This document shows positions 1-8,607 of a DNA stretch of 64,000 nt, in pieces. Origin of the DNA: Pedobacter steynii (lineage in GTDB: Bacteria > Bacteroidota > Bacteroidia > Sphingobacteriales > Sphingobacteriaceae); the NCBI RefSeq assembly GCF_900103665.1, contig NZ_FNGY01000002.1:248001-312000 (forward strand), in the 5' to 3' direction. Made by a program: the position numbers and the translations under genes. Under the pieces are notes generated by a model that was not told where the DNA came from, did no database searches, and worked only from the letters and a program-made list of their open reading frames with translations. The stretch's first letter is position 1, and each line of letters begins with the position of its first letter.

Positions 1-8
1 AATAAGAA

Positions 9-695
9 ATGAATGATGAAGTAAAGTTACTATTGGTCGAAGATGAGCCAATACTTGCCGGAGTAGTGAAAGAAACCCTCGAAATGAAAGGCTTTAAGGT
101 CAGTCATGCCAGCAATGGTCTGGAAGGTCTGGATCATTTTCAGCGTTTTAATCCGGACTTATGTATTATCGATATCATGATGCCACAGAAGGACGGGTTA
201 TCTCTGATTGAAGAAATCAGGACCAGAAATAAGCATGTTCCGCTGATCATACTTACCGCGAAAAGCGAAATCCAGGATGTTTTAAAAGGCTTTCATGCCG
301 GGGCAGACGATTATATGAAGAAGCCATTTAGTGTGGAAGAGTTGCTGATGCGCATACAGGTCCTTCTTAAAAGAACCAGAACGGCTCCAAATGTCAATCC
401 GGATCTTTATTATCTTGGTAATTACATCTTTGATCCCAATCGGCAGGAGTTGCATTTTGGCGGGGAAGTTCAAAGAATGTCTCAACGGGAAGCCGAGATT
501 TTAAAGAGCCTGGCCAATCATTTAAATGAGATTACTTCAAGAAAAGAGATGCTCATTGAGCTTTGGGGTGACGATAGTTTTTTCAATACCCGCAGTATGG
601 ATGTTTATATCACCAGGATTCGTAAGTACTTGTCGCAGGACGTAAATGTACAGATTGTGAATGTTCGTGGGAGAGGGTATAAGCTCATCGTCTAA
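9..695 (+). CDS. OmpR/PhoB-type response regulator
   Basis: DNA-binding response regulator of 228 residues. The receiver domain (about 1-120) shows the acidic pocket E11/D12, phospho-acceptor D55 in an IIDIMMP context, T83 and K105. The C-terminal half (about 130-228) is a winged-helix effector ending in a typical RGRGYKL wing. Both key regions are intact, so it should be a functional phosphorylation-dependent transcription factor. Its histidine kinase is not downstream and may lie just left of the window. The next gene, an outer-membrane beta-barrel protein 88 bases downstream, is a plausible target because it has its own promoter-like box. The start ATG follows an A-rich leader typical of Bacteroidota. 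Confidence 0.93.
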   Translation: MNDEVKLLLVEDEPILAGVVKETLEMKGFKVSHASNGLEGLDHFQRFNPDLCIIDIMMPQKDGLSLIEEIRTRNKHVPLIILTAKSEIQDVLKGFHAGADDYMKKPFSVEELLMRIQVLLKRTRTAPNVNPDLYYLGNYIFDPNRQELHFGGEVQRMSQREAEILKSLANHLNEITSRKEMLIELWGDDSFFNTRSMDVYITRIRKYLSQDVNVQIVNVRGRGYKLIV

Positions 696-771
696 CATCC
701 TAATCGCCTTTTTCTAACTTTTGTTAAGGTTATATCAACCTTCATTAACTCAGTTTAGAAAGTTGTCGCCC

Positions 772-779
772 TAGTTTTG
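772..779 (+). promoter_or_regulatory. Putative Bacteroidota -7 box, leaderless geometry
   Basis: Perfect TAnnTTTG match (TAGTTTTG) ending four bases before the ATG of the beta-barrel gene at 784. With the usual distance from box to start site, transcription would begin at or next to the start codon. No clear -33 TTTG at standard spacing was seen. Confidence 0.45.
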
Positions 780-783
780 CGAC

Positions 784-3597
784 ATGATTAGGAGTAATAA
801 TAAATTTTTCTGGCTGATGAGTCTGATCCTGTTGGGATGGATTAGCCCAGCATTCTCACAACAACAGGTCAGGTCTTCGATCATTGATGCGAACACCGGT
901 ACAGCCTTAACGCATGCTGCAGTTAAGCTGACGCAGCAGAAGGACACGACTGTTAAAAAGTCGGGAATAACTGATTCACAAGGCCTGATTGTTTTTGATC
1001 GGCTTCAAAAAGGAGATTATCACCTGCAAATCCATGCGATAGGCTATATGGATACACTGATTCATTTCAGTATTCCTGCAGGTAAGTTCAATGCACTTCC
1101 TGGTACTATCTATCTCCGGCCTGACCGGGGAATTCAGTTAAAGGAAGTTGTCATCAAAGATGACGGGCCTGCGGTAAGCATGAAAGGGGACACCATCGAA
1201 TACAATGCGGCAAAATTCAAGACCAAAGACAATGCCGTAGTAGAGGATTTATTGAGGAAACTTCCCGGAGTGAATATCGATAAAACAGGAACGATCAAAG
1301 CACAGGGGGAAGTCGTTCAGCGGGTATTGGTGGATGGGAAAGAGTTTTTTGGTAGTGACCCTTCCATAGCTACGCGGAATCTGCCTGCAGACATGATACA
1401 AAAGGTGCAGGTGCTTGACAAGAACAGCGACATGGCTGAATTTACAGGTGTTGCAGATGGCAAACAGCAGAAGACGATTAACCTGATTACCAAGAAAAAC
1501 AGAAAGCGGGGGTACTTTGGTAATTTAAATGGAGGGCTGGGTGATGCAGGTCACTACGAAGCCGGACTGAATGTCAATAGTTTTGTGAATGAAGCGCAGA
1601 TGTCTTTGATCATGAAAGGCAATGACGTCAATAAATCGGGTTTCAGTACCACTGAACTGATCAGACTGCTTAGTCAAAATCCGGAGATGTTCAATAGCCT
1701 GCCTCCATCCGCATTATCAGAGCTCACGAAAATGAAATCCGTCAAGATTGAAGGAAACAGTGAGGCTTTGGCAGAACTGGCCCGCCCATCCGGGCTCACC
1801 GATACAAAATATGGAGGTTTAAACTTTAATAACGACTGGTCTGACCGGCTTAAGCTTCGCAGCAGTTATTTTTTTAACGACAACCGGACAACGGATAAGT
1901 TCGACAATTCAAGACAGTACCTGCTGCAGCAGTCGCCTTATAATTATCTGCAATCGGGAACAAAAACAAACCATACCAATAACAAACGTATTGATTTGAG
2001 TACTGATGTTAAGCTCAGTAACCGAAGTTCCATCAAAATCAGTCCGCGTGTTAATTTAAGTAATGCGGATAGAAATTCCGATCAGACCTTCAGTTCAGCT
2101 ACTGTCGGAACGAATCCTGTTCCGCTAAATGACGGAACGCAATTGTTTAAAAGCAATTCCAGCAACAATATCGTTAGTGGCAATACGCTGTTTAAGCACC
2201 GATTAACGAAGGCAGGACGCACATTGGTATTCGAAACGACTCCGGAGTATTTTCAGAGCAAGAGCAATTACCTGAATCAATCTGCCAATAACCTTTATAC
2301 GGACAACAGAAAGACCACAGAAAATACCGATCAGCAGACGTTGAGCACCGGTAATATTTATAACCTGAATAACAACCTGGTTTATACTGAGCCCATTTCT
2401 TCAAAATATCTTTTGCAGGCAGGCCAGCAATTTTACTACAGTCATGGGAAATACCTTCGTCAGGTAAATAATAGAAATGTGGGGAATGGCAATTACGACA
2501 ACCCTGTTCCTGCCTTATCAGATAATTATACTTCGGATAGAATCGAGTACAATAGTAAATTGTCGGTCTCCGGTAACTACAAGAAGTTCAATTATACGGT
2601 TGGTGCCGGTTTCAAACAAAGTCAGGTTCGCGGCAGTTCTTTGCTCAGGAACTATCGTGTAGATCAGCATTACCGGGCTTTATTGCCCTCTGCATATGCG
2701 ACTTACAAAGTGTCTGCTTCTCAAAAACTGGTACTGAATTATGCGATGGAAACCAATATGCCATCTGTGAGCAACCTGCAGCCTATTGAGGACAATATTG
2801 ACCCTTTATTTACCCGCAAAGGTAATCCTGATCTCGGGCAGGAAAAGAGCCAGCGTTTATCCCTGGCATTTAACTCTTTCCAGCTCGGTTCAGGAAATTC
2901 TGTTTATGCTTCCTTTAATCTAAACTGGTTTAATCAGCAGATTACAGACCATACGATTACTGATGCGACAACGGGAAAGCAGCTGATTACTCCGGTCAAC
3001 GTAAGCGGGAACTACAGGTATGGTTTAAACATGGGTAAAACGATCAGGCTGGATGGAAATGGTTCTTCACTGACGGCTGAAGTGAATGGCAGCTATTCAA
3101 AAAGCAGCCTGATGAACAACAACCTCTTAAGCAATATCAGGACATTATCTGTCAGCCCTGAGCTGTCTGTTAATTATTATCTGGGTAATAAAGTGAGTTT
3201 TAGCGGGCGGGGGAGTGCCTCCTGGAATACCCGCAGATTTTCCAGACTTACCACCTTGCCAGCGGAAAACTGGCTGCTCAGTTATGGCCTGGAAAGCATC
3301 GTCATCCTCCCGCTTAAAATGTCTTTGGAAGGAAGTATCGATGGTTTCAGTACGCCCGGCCTGAGCAAGGGTTACAACACCAATGTGATGGTCTTAAACA
3401 CTGGCTTAAATAAAGAGTTTGGTAAACAGTTTTCTGTTAAAGCAGAAGCGAGAGACCTCCTGAACCGGAATCAAAGTATCAGCAGGGTCACGGGGAATGG
3501 CTATATAGAAGATAAAAGAAACAATGCCCTTGGCAGGTATTTTCAGCTCTCTGCTGTTTACAAATTCAGACATTTTCCTAAATCAAATAAAAAATAG
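784..3597 (+). CDS. Outer-membrane beta-barrel protein with carboxypeptidase-like N-domain
   Basis: Protein of 937 residues with a cleavable signal peptide ending near AFSQQ, a carboxypeptidase-regulatory-like beta-sandwich (about 27-115), a plug-like segment (about 120-240, with DLLRKLPGVNID and VLVDGKEFFG) and a long beta-barrel with aromatic-rich strands. It resembles TonB-dependent receptors but belongs to the group usually called outer membrane beta-barrel family rather than SusC, because the SusC-type plug signature is absent. No SusD follows. A GLPGLI-type protein starts five bases after its stop, so the two are probably co-transcribed. The substrate is unknown. Confidence 0.88.
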   Translation: MIRSNNKFFWLMSLILLGWISPAFSQQQVRSSIIDANTGTALTHAAVKLTQQKDTTVKKSGITDSQGLIVFDRLQKGDYHLQIHAIGYMDTLIHFSIPAGKFNALPGTIYLRPDRGIQLKEVVIKDDGPAVSMKGDTIEYNAAKFKTKDNAVVEDLLRKLPGVNIDKTGTIKAQGEVVQRVLVDGKEFFGSDPSIATRNLPADMIQKVQVLDKNSDMAEFTGVADGKQQKTINLITKKNRKRGYFGNLNGGLGDAGHYEAGLNVNSFVNEAQMSLIMKGNDVNKSGFSTTELIRLLSQNPEMFNSLPPSALSELTKMKSVKIEGNSEALAELARPSGLTDTKYGGLNFNNDWSDRLKLRSSYFFNDNRTTDKFDNSRQYLLQQSPYNYLQSGTKTNHTNNKRIDLSTDVKLSNRSSIKISPRVNLSNADRNSDQTFSSATVGTNPVPLNDGTQLFKSNSSNNIVSGNTLFKHRLTKAGRTLVFETTPEYFQSKSNYLNQSANNLYTDNRKTTENTDQQTLSTGNIYNLNNNLVYTEPISSKYLLQAGQQFYYSHGKYLRQVNNRNVGNGNYDNPVPALSDNYTSDRIEYNSKLSVSGNYKKFNYTVGAGFKQSQVRGSSLLRNYRVDQHYRALLPSAYATYKVSASQKLVLNYAMETNMPSVSNLQPIEDNIDPLFTRKGNPDLGQEKSQRLSLAFNSFQLGSGNSVYASFNLNWFNQQITDHTITDATTGKQLITPVNVSGNYRYGLNMGKTIRLDGNGSSLTAEVNGSYSKSSLMNNNLLSNIRTLSVSPELSVNYYLGNKVSFSGRGSASWNTRRFSRLTTLPAENWLLSYGLESIVILPLKMSLEGSIDGFSTPGLSKGYNTNVMVLNTGLNKEFGKQFSVKAEARDLLNRNQSISRVTGNGYIEDKRNNALGRYFQLSAVYKFRHFPKSNKK

Positions 3598-3602
3598 AAC
3601 AT

Positions 3603-4244
3603 ATGAAAACAAAAGTGATGTTAGTACTGGCGATGGTGATCGCTGGTTTGAGTTTAAAGGCGCAAGATAAAACTCAGGGTAAAGTGAATTATGAGGTTAG
3701 TATCAACCTGCATGCTTCGCTAAAACCCGATCAATTGCAATTCAAGGATATGATTCCTGAATTTTCTGTATCAAAGGAAGTCCTTTATTTTAACGGGAAT
3801 CTTGCAAAAATTGAGCATGCAAGTCCCGAGGTGCAGGAAGGCGAGGGTGGCGTAAAGGTAAAGATGGATTTTGAAGGAGGTAAGAAAGGAATGTATAGCG
3901 ATGGCACAGCTGAAGGCACTTATCATCTCATCGAGAAAGATGGAAAGAAATCCTTGCTGGCGATAAGTGATAAGAAGGAGGGCGGTAATGAAGATAAGCC
4001 AGGTAAAACCAAGGAGATTTTAGGTTTTACCTGTCAGGGGGTGACATCCGGCGGTTTTACCCTATGGATCTGTAAGGAACTTCCATTTAAAATCGGACCT
4101 TTCGGAATGTTTTCTAAAGAGGGCGCTATTCTTGGATTTGAGACGAAAACAGGAAAAGGTTATGCCACCTCAATTGATTATGTTCCCGTAAAGGCAGAGG
4201 ATGTGGCTGTTCCAAAGGACTTACCTATAGAAAAGAAATCATAA
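3603..4244 (+). CDS. GLPGLI-type secreted protein
   Basis: Protein of 213 residues with a signal peptide ending near LKAQ. The segment EILGFTCQGVT followed by TLWICKELPFKIGPFG and then GAILGFE matches the layout of the GLPGLI family, in which a conserved Gly-Leu-Pro-Gly-Leu-Ile sits at that last position. Here that motif is degenerate (MFSKEGAILGF). Members are secreted or periplasmic Bacteroidota proteins of unknown function, often next to beta-barrel proteins, as here. The five-base gap to the upstream gene indicates one operon. The family assignment rests on motif order, not on a search. Confidence 0.72.
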   Translation: MKTKVMLVLAMVIAGLSLKAQDKTQGKVNYEVSINLHASLKPDQLQFKDMIPEFSVSKEVLYFNGNLAKIEHASPEVQEGEGGVKVKMDFEGGKKGMYSDGTAEGTYHLIEKDGKKSLLAISDKKEGGNEDKPGKTKEILGFTCQGVTSGGFTLWICKELPFKIGPFGMFSKEGAILGFETKTGKGYATSIDYVPVKAEDVAVPKDLPIEKKS

Positions 4245-4302
4245 AGGACGGGTTGATCTGCATTTTTATTTCTAAATTCAACTTTGTGTTAATGCGATAT
4301 AT

Positions 4303-5094
4303 ATGGTTGTAATAAAGGATTTTAACGATATAGATGAATTGAAAAGGCCAAAGCGTATGTTGAAATACGTTTTGGCCTTTTGTACGTCCGGCAGGGCAAC
4401 ATTAGTAATCGATGAGAACGAATTCGAACTTTCTGAAAACACCTTGATTACGATTACTTCCGGCCAAATTCATTATTTCAAAGCGCTGGATGATGCAAAA
4501 GGCATTATCCTGGAATTTACCTACGACTTCTTTATCAAGGGAGACCATGATATGGAACTCATCTTTCACAATGGTTTATTTTGTCATTTTGCAATGAATG
4601 AAGCCATCCAGGTAGAAAATGGAGCAATGATCATAAAACTGCTGACAGAAATTGAGCAGGAAATTTTGACCCGGCCTTATCAATACCTGATTTCTGTACA
4701 CAGCAGGATTGAGTTGATCCTGATTGAGGTCAACCGTAGCAAAATTAACCGTGGTGATGAGCTCTATAAGCCCGATGCTTTATTCCTTCGTTTTCTGGAA
4801 ACTGTATTGAGTAATTTTAAAAACAACCTGTCGGTGAATGATATTGCCGGGCTTCTCGGTACTACGGAAGCGAAGCTCAATGAGCTTTCAAAGCTTCATA
4901 CCAATAAAACGGCACAGAATGTAATCTTTGGATTGATTGTTTCCGAATCAAAACGGCTCTTTACTTACGAAAAATTATCTGTGAAAGAGGTGGCTTATGC
5001 ATTAGGTTTTAACGATCCTTTTTACTTTTCTAATTTCTTTAAGAAACACACCCGCATATCTCCAAAGTCTTATAAAGAGACGGTATTCAATTAA
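4303..5094 (+). CDS. AraC-family transcriptional regulator
   Basis: Regulator of 263 residues: an N-terminal cupin-like sensing domain (about 20-100, YVLAFCTSGRATLVID) and a C-terminal pair of helix-turn-helix motifs (about 165-263). The second motif reads VKEVAYALGFNDPFYFSNFFKKHTR, which is diagnostic for AraC. The ATG at 4303 is preferred because the cupin strand begins soon after it; an internal ATG at 4357 would cut into that domain. Unusually, a 17-base-pair stem-loop with a terminal T run lies inside codons 14-27. The DoxX-like gene follows on the same strand and is a plausible target. Confidence 0.92.
   Translation: MVVIKDFNDIDELKRPKRMLKYVLAFCTSGRATLVIDENEFELSENTLITITSGQIHYFKALDDAKGIILEFTYDFFIKGDHDMELIFHNGLFCHFAMNEAIQVENGAMIIKLLTEIEQEILTRPYQYLISVHSRIELILIEVNRSKINRGDELYKPDALFLRFLETVLSNFKNNLSVNDIAGLLGTTEAKLNELSKLHTNKTAQNVIFGLIVSESKRLFTYEKLSVKEVAYALGFNDPFYFSNFFKKHTRISPKSYKETVFN
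4342..4381 (+). terminator. Terminator-like hairpin inside the AraC coding sequence
   Basis: Left arm AAAAGGCCAAAGCGTAT (4342-4358) pairs with ATACGTTTTGGCCTTTT (4365-4381): 16 Watson-Crick pairs and one G-U, with a six-base loop GTTGAA. The descending arm ends in TTTTT, as in an intrinsic terminator, yet it lies 40 bases inside an open reading frame. It could attenuate transcription or mask translation of the regulator. The structure is seen directly; its function is inferred. Confidence 0.6.
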
Positions 5095-5171
5095 TCTTAT
5101 ATGTTTTTTCCGGGATTCTCTATTCTTTAGGGGGGCTTCTTGTTGCACCTTTATAGCTGATCAAAACAAAT

Positions 5172-5600
5172 ATGGAAAGATATCAGAACACTGCAACACT
5201 GCTCTTACGATTTGCATTAGCCATGGGTTTTTTATCTGCTGTAAGCAGCAGATTGGGGTTATTGGGGAGTCATTCTTCAGGCTGGGAGAACTTTCTGGTC
5301 TATGTTGGAAAGGTAAATTCTTTTGCCCCGGAGGGCGCTGTTTTAATCCTTGCTATTGCAAGCACCATTTTCGAGGCTGGCTTTGCGATCCTGTTACTCA
5401 TCGGTTATCAAATCCGGTGGATTTCCCTTGGAGCCTCCACATTAACCTTGGCATTCGCATTGGCCATGACCTATTCTTTTGGCCTCAAAGATCCCCTCGA
5501 TTATTCTGTGTTTACGTTTAGCGCAGCTGCTTTTCTCTTATCTACAGCGCCAAAATACCCCTGGAGCATCGACGAGTTGATTTTAAAAAGAGAAAACTGA
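5172..5600 (+). CDS. DoxX-like small membrane protein
   Basis: Integral membrane protein of 142 residues with four predicted hydrophobic helices (about 8-30, 52-76, 80-105 and 110-128) in the size and layout of DoxX-like proteins. These have been linked to thiol stress and quinone-related redox processes in some bacteria, but members in Bacteroidota are mostly uncharacterised. It follows the AraC regulator by 77 bases on the same strand, so it may be its target. A perfect 8-bp inverted repeat (ATCTGCTG/CAGCAGAT, 5234-5253) lies in its early coding region. Confidence 0.68.
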   Translation: MERYQNTATLLLRFALAMGFLSAVSSRLGLLGSHSSGWENFLVYVGKVNSFAPEGAVLILAIASTIFEAGFAILLLIGYQIRWISLGASTLTLAFALAMTYSFGLKDPLDYSVFTFSAAAFLLSTAPKYPWSIDELILKREN

Positions 5601-5673
5601 TAAACAGGAAAAAGCAGCGGTCGTTTATTGTCCCGGAAGAAGTTGTAATTTTAAAATAAACCTAAAATCCCCT

Positions 5674-6218
5674 ATGAAGAATCAGATTTGTACCGCCTGT
5701 GGTACGCAGTTCCCAACGAGCAGCATCAGGCTTGAGTTGTGTCCGATATGTGTTGACGACCGACAGTATGTTCCTGAAAAGGGGCAAGGCTGGACCACAT
5801 TGGATGAGCTGTCAAAAGATCATATTGTGGTCACGAAACAATTGAACGACCATCTTTATGAACTGAAGATAATGCCTTCTTTTGGTATTGGGCAAAGGGC
5901 GCTGTTGGTGATCACACCTGCAGGAAACATTTTATGGGATTGTATCTCCCTTTTAAATGAACCCATCATTGAATTTATCAATTCCAAAGGCGGACTAAAG
6001 GCGATTGCCTTTTCTCATCCTCATTATTATACGACGATGAATGAATGGGCAGCCACCTTTAACCCAACAGGATTCCTTTACCCATCGAAGAAATAAAGCG
6101 AATTAAAGCGCTGATGCATCAACTGGATTTTGATACCATGCACGGGTTTTATGCGGATCAGAATGTTTATTTAGTCGCAAAAGAAGTTTTGGAAGCCTCA
6201 ATGAACAGGTACGTTTAA
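5674..6218 (+). pseudogene. Metallo-beta-lactamase-fold hydrolase, internal deletion
   Basis: The first reading frame (5674-6096, 140 codons) begins with a zinc-ribbon-like CTACGTQFP...CPICVDDRQYV and the WTTLDEL segment of a known MBL-fold subgroup, reaches SHPHYYTTMNEWA, then ends abruptly. From about 6078 another frame continues as LPIEEIKRIKALM, then FDTMHGFY, then EVLEASMNRYV, stopping at 6216-6218. That tail matches the C-terminal helix pattern of the same family. The centre, which should carry the remaining metal ligands and the GD motif, is missing. An out-of-frame internal deletion of roughly 100 codons explains both pieces. A truncated 140-residue product could still be made but would lack most metal ligands. 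Confidence 0.7.
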
Positions 6219-6318
6219 AGATGGATCTCATAGGGTAGAACCGTTTGAGAAAGGGTGGATGTCCTGTTCATTTGACAATGGAATGATTTGTGATATGAAT
6301 AAAAGATAAAACCTGCTG

Positions 6319-8358
6319 ATGTCTTTTCGAGTGACCTTATTTTTCCTGGGCTTAGTCTATGCGCTTTCGATGGCCTCCTGCAAGCAAATTGCACAGGAGC
6401 CGGCCAATCATCCGGCACATTTCGATACTGTAGTCAATCAGGCGGGTATTTATCTTGGCGATGGCCAGAATAAACGTGCAGTGAGGCATTTGGATTCTGC
6501 TTATCGTAGCTTCCCTCATCCCGGAATCAAAGATCTATACCGAAAATATGATAACCTGTTTAACATTTATCTGAATTATGATTTCAATATCCCTAAAGCC
6601 AGGTTGTATACAGACAGTGTTTTTCAGTTGTTAAAAGGAAAAGAAACCACTTATAAAAACGAATACACCAATGCACTGTTTTTTCTCGGAGAGGTCTTAA
6701 TGGCTGAAAAAAGATACACCGAAGCATTTAAGACCTTTTATGATGCGCGATCTTTTGCCGACAAGAACCTGGAGGACTGTGCGCTTTCTATCTTTAGTTT
6801 TAAGTTGGGACTGGTGAGGTATACCCAGGAAGAATATGGGAAGGCCATTCCTTTCTTTAAGGAAGCAATGGTGGAAAATAAGGATTGTAAGCCGGGAGCC
6901 GGCTTCGATTACCTGTTTGTTAATCCTCAGAACTATCTGAACACGATTGCTTTGTGCTTTGAGAAATCTGGAGCGCTTGATAGTGCCGTTGTTTATTACC
7001 ATAAGGCGCTGGATTTTATTGCTGCAAATAAAGCCCGTTTCCCAAAGCGGCAAGCCTTTATTACCAGTGCCAGTGGTGTGATCTATGGAAACCTGGGTGG
7101 GATTTACGTTAAAAAGGGGGAGGATGAACAAGCCAAAAAATACCTGAAAGAAAGTATTGCGATCAACGACCGGCCGGGCTATGATATTCAGGACGCACAA
7201 ACTGCTAAATTAAAGCTTGCTGCCCTGTACATCGGGCTTTCGGATTATGCCGGAGGGGAAAGGCTCTTAAATGAGCTGGAAGACTTTCTATCCTGCAAAT
7301 ATGGTCTGGGACAAAGGAACAACAACATCAGGATCAAATGGGTGAGGCTGAAGTATGAGTATTACCGGAAAAATGGAAAGCCTTTACTCGCTTATCCTTA
7401 TTTACAAAAGAGCGATGCATCCCGTGATTCCGTTATCAAGGCCGACAGGGAGTTAAAGAATTTTGATGTGGATAAAGCTTTTAAGGATACAGAGCAGAAA
7501 TATCGCCTGGCCTTACTGAATAAAGACAATCAATTAAAGACGGCCTATCTGGCTGCTGCAGTGATTTGCATCGTTATGGTTATGATCATTCTTTTCTTTA
7601 TCTGGTATAACCTGAGGCATTCCAGAAGGGTAAATAGACAGATTTCCGAACAGAACATCAATATGCAGAAAACCCTGAGCTCTCTGGAAAGAAGCCAGGA
7701 GGAAAATGTAAAGATGATGATGATCGTTGCCCATGACCTCCGCAATCCTATTGGAAATATCACGGCAATGGCTGATTTAATGCTCGCAGATCAGGATCGC
7801 GCTGAGGACGACATGCAGATGCTGGAAATGATTAAGAAATCGGGTCAAAATTCACTTCATCTGGTCAATGACCTGCTCAAGGTGAATAATAAGACTGAAA
7901 ACCTGCAGAAAGAACCCGTAGACTTATATGTATTGCTGAATTACTGTGTGAATCTGCTTCGTCACAAAGCAGAAGAGAAGAAGCAACAATTGATTTTGCA
8001 TGCGGTGCATGTGACCATATCTGTAAACACAGAAAAGATGTGGCGTGTGATGAGCAACCTGATAGGAAATGCGGTTAAGTTTAGTCCGGAATCGGCAGCG
8101 ATTAACATCAGTATAAAGGAAGGAAAAGATCGGGTTTTAATTGCAGTGGAAGATCATGGAATAGGAATTCCGGCAGCAATCAAAACCAAAATATTTGACA
8201 TGTCTGGCGAGGGACAAAGGTCTGGAACTGCAGGTGAACAACCTTATGGGCTTGGATTGGCCATCTCCAGACAAATTATTGAAAGTCACGGAGGAAGGAT
8301 CTGGGTGGAAAGTGAACCGGAAAAAGGATCAATCTTTTATATTGAGCTTCCCCTGTAA
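6319..8358 (+). CDS. TPR-containing sensor histidine kinase
   Basis: Hybrid-length sensor of 679 residues. It opens with a lipobox-like SMASC at about 17-21, followed by a helical tetratricopeptide-like region (about 40-390). One membrane helix (about 408-432) leads to a HisKA domain with phospho-acceptor H472 in MIVAHDLRNPIGN. The HATPase domain (about 570-679) shows NLIGNAVKFSPE, DHGIGIP and GLGLAIS boxes. There is no receiver domain and no adjacent response regulator, so the partner is elsewhere. The lipobox would place the TPR sensor in the periplasm, though a plain signal-anchor reading is possible. The start at 6319 gives the complete signal sequence. Confidence 0.9.
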   Translation: MSFRVTLFFLGLVYALSMASCKQIAQEPANHPAHFDTVVNQAGIYLGDGQNKRAVRHLDSAYRSFPHPGIKDLYRKYDNLFNIYLNYDFNIPKARLYTDSVFQLLKGKETTYKNEYTNALFFLGEVLMAEKRYTEAFKTFYDARSFADKNLEDCALSIFSFKLGLVRYTQEEYGKAIPFFKEAMVENKDCKPGAGFDYLFVNPQNYLNTIALCFEKSGALDSAVVYYHKALDFIAANKARFPKRQAFITSASGVIYGNLGGIYVKKGEDEQAKKYLKESIAINDRPGYDIQDAQTAKLKLAALYIGLSDYAGGERLLNELEDFLSCKYGLGQRNNNIRIKWVRLKYEYYRKNGKPLLAYPYLQKSDASRDSVIKADRELKNFDVDKAFKDTEQKYRLALLNKDNQLKTAYLAAAVICIVMVMIILFFIWYNLRHSRRVNRQISEQNINMQKTLSSLERSQEENVKMMMIVAHDLRNPIGNITAMADLMLADQDRAEDDMQMLEMIKKSGQNSLHLVNDLLKVNNKTENLQKEPVDLYVLLNYCVNLLRHKAEEKKQQLILHAVHVTISVNTEKMWRVMSNLIGNAVKFSPESAAINISIKEGKDRVLIAVEDHGIGIPAAIKTKIFDMSGEGQRSGTAGEQPYGLGLAISRQIIESHGGRIWVESEPEKGSIFYIELPL

Positions 8359-8364
8359 AAAAAT

Positions 8365-8391
8365 AACCAGTATGTATTATACATACTGGTT
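8365..8391. terminator. Bidirectional hairpin between convergent genes
   Basis: Perfect 12-bp stem: AACCAGTATGTA (8365-8376) with TACATACTGGTT (8380-8391) and a three-base loop. On the minus strand it is followed by a long T run, so it best fits termination of the 76-residue minus-strand gene, whose stop codon is the loop itself. It can also serve the histidine kinase gene ending at 8358. Confidence 0.7.
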
Positions 8392-8607
8392 ACGCAGTGC
8401 AATTTTCTGACCGATTTCAATCAGTTGCTGATGGGTCATGAATACATCTGATTTCCATAGACCACCATTTTCTCCGTTGGCAGGCCATACCGTTCCTACC
8501 TCTTTCTCTCCATTAAGGAGCTTGTATTTGTTTTCTTTTTCAAAAGGAACTACCTGCAGTTTTTCTTTTTTGTTGCTTACCGTTACTTCAATGTCAAATG
8601 AGTTCAT
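8377..8607 (-). CDS. Small conserved-looking hypothetical protein (76 aa)
   Basis: Soluble protein of 76 residues rich in Lys and Glu, starting MNSFDIEVTVSNKKEKLQV and containing a W-P-A-N-G-E-N-G-G-L-W-K-S-D segment. No signal peptide or membrane helix is visible. It is convergent with the TPR histidine kinase and has its own terminator hairpin, which supports it as a real gene. I recognise no family by function; similar short proteins with two tryptophans near the C-terminus are common in Sphingobacteriia. The promoter should lie in the AT-rich region right of 8607. Confidence 0.65.
   Translation of the reverse strand: MNSFDIEVTVSNKKEKLQVVPFEKENKYKLLNGEKEVGTVWPANGENGGLWKSDVFMTHQQLIEIGQKIALRNQYV

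Noticed and set aside
5234..5253. Perfect 8-bp hairpin in the DoxX-like gene
   Set aside because: No T run and short; likely a coincidence of Ser/Leu codons.
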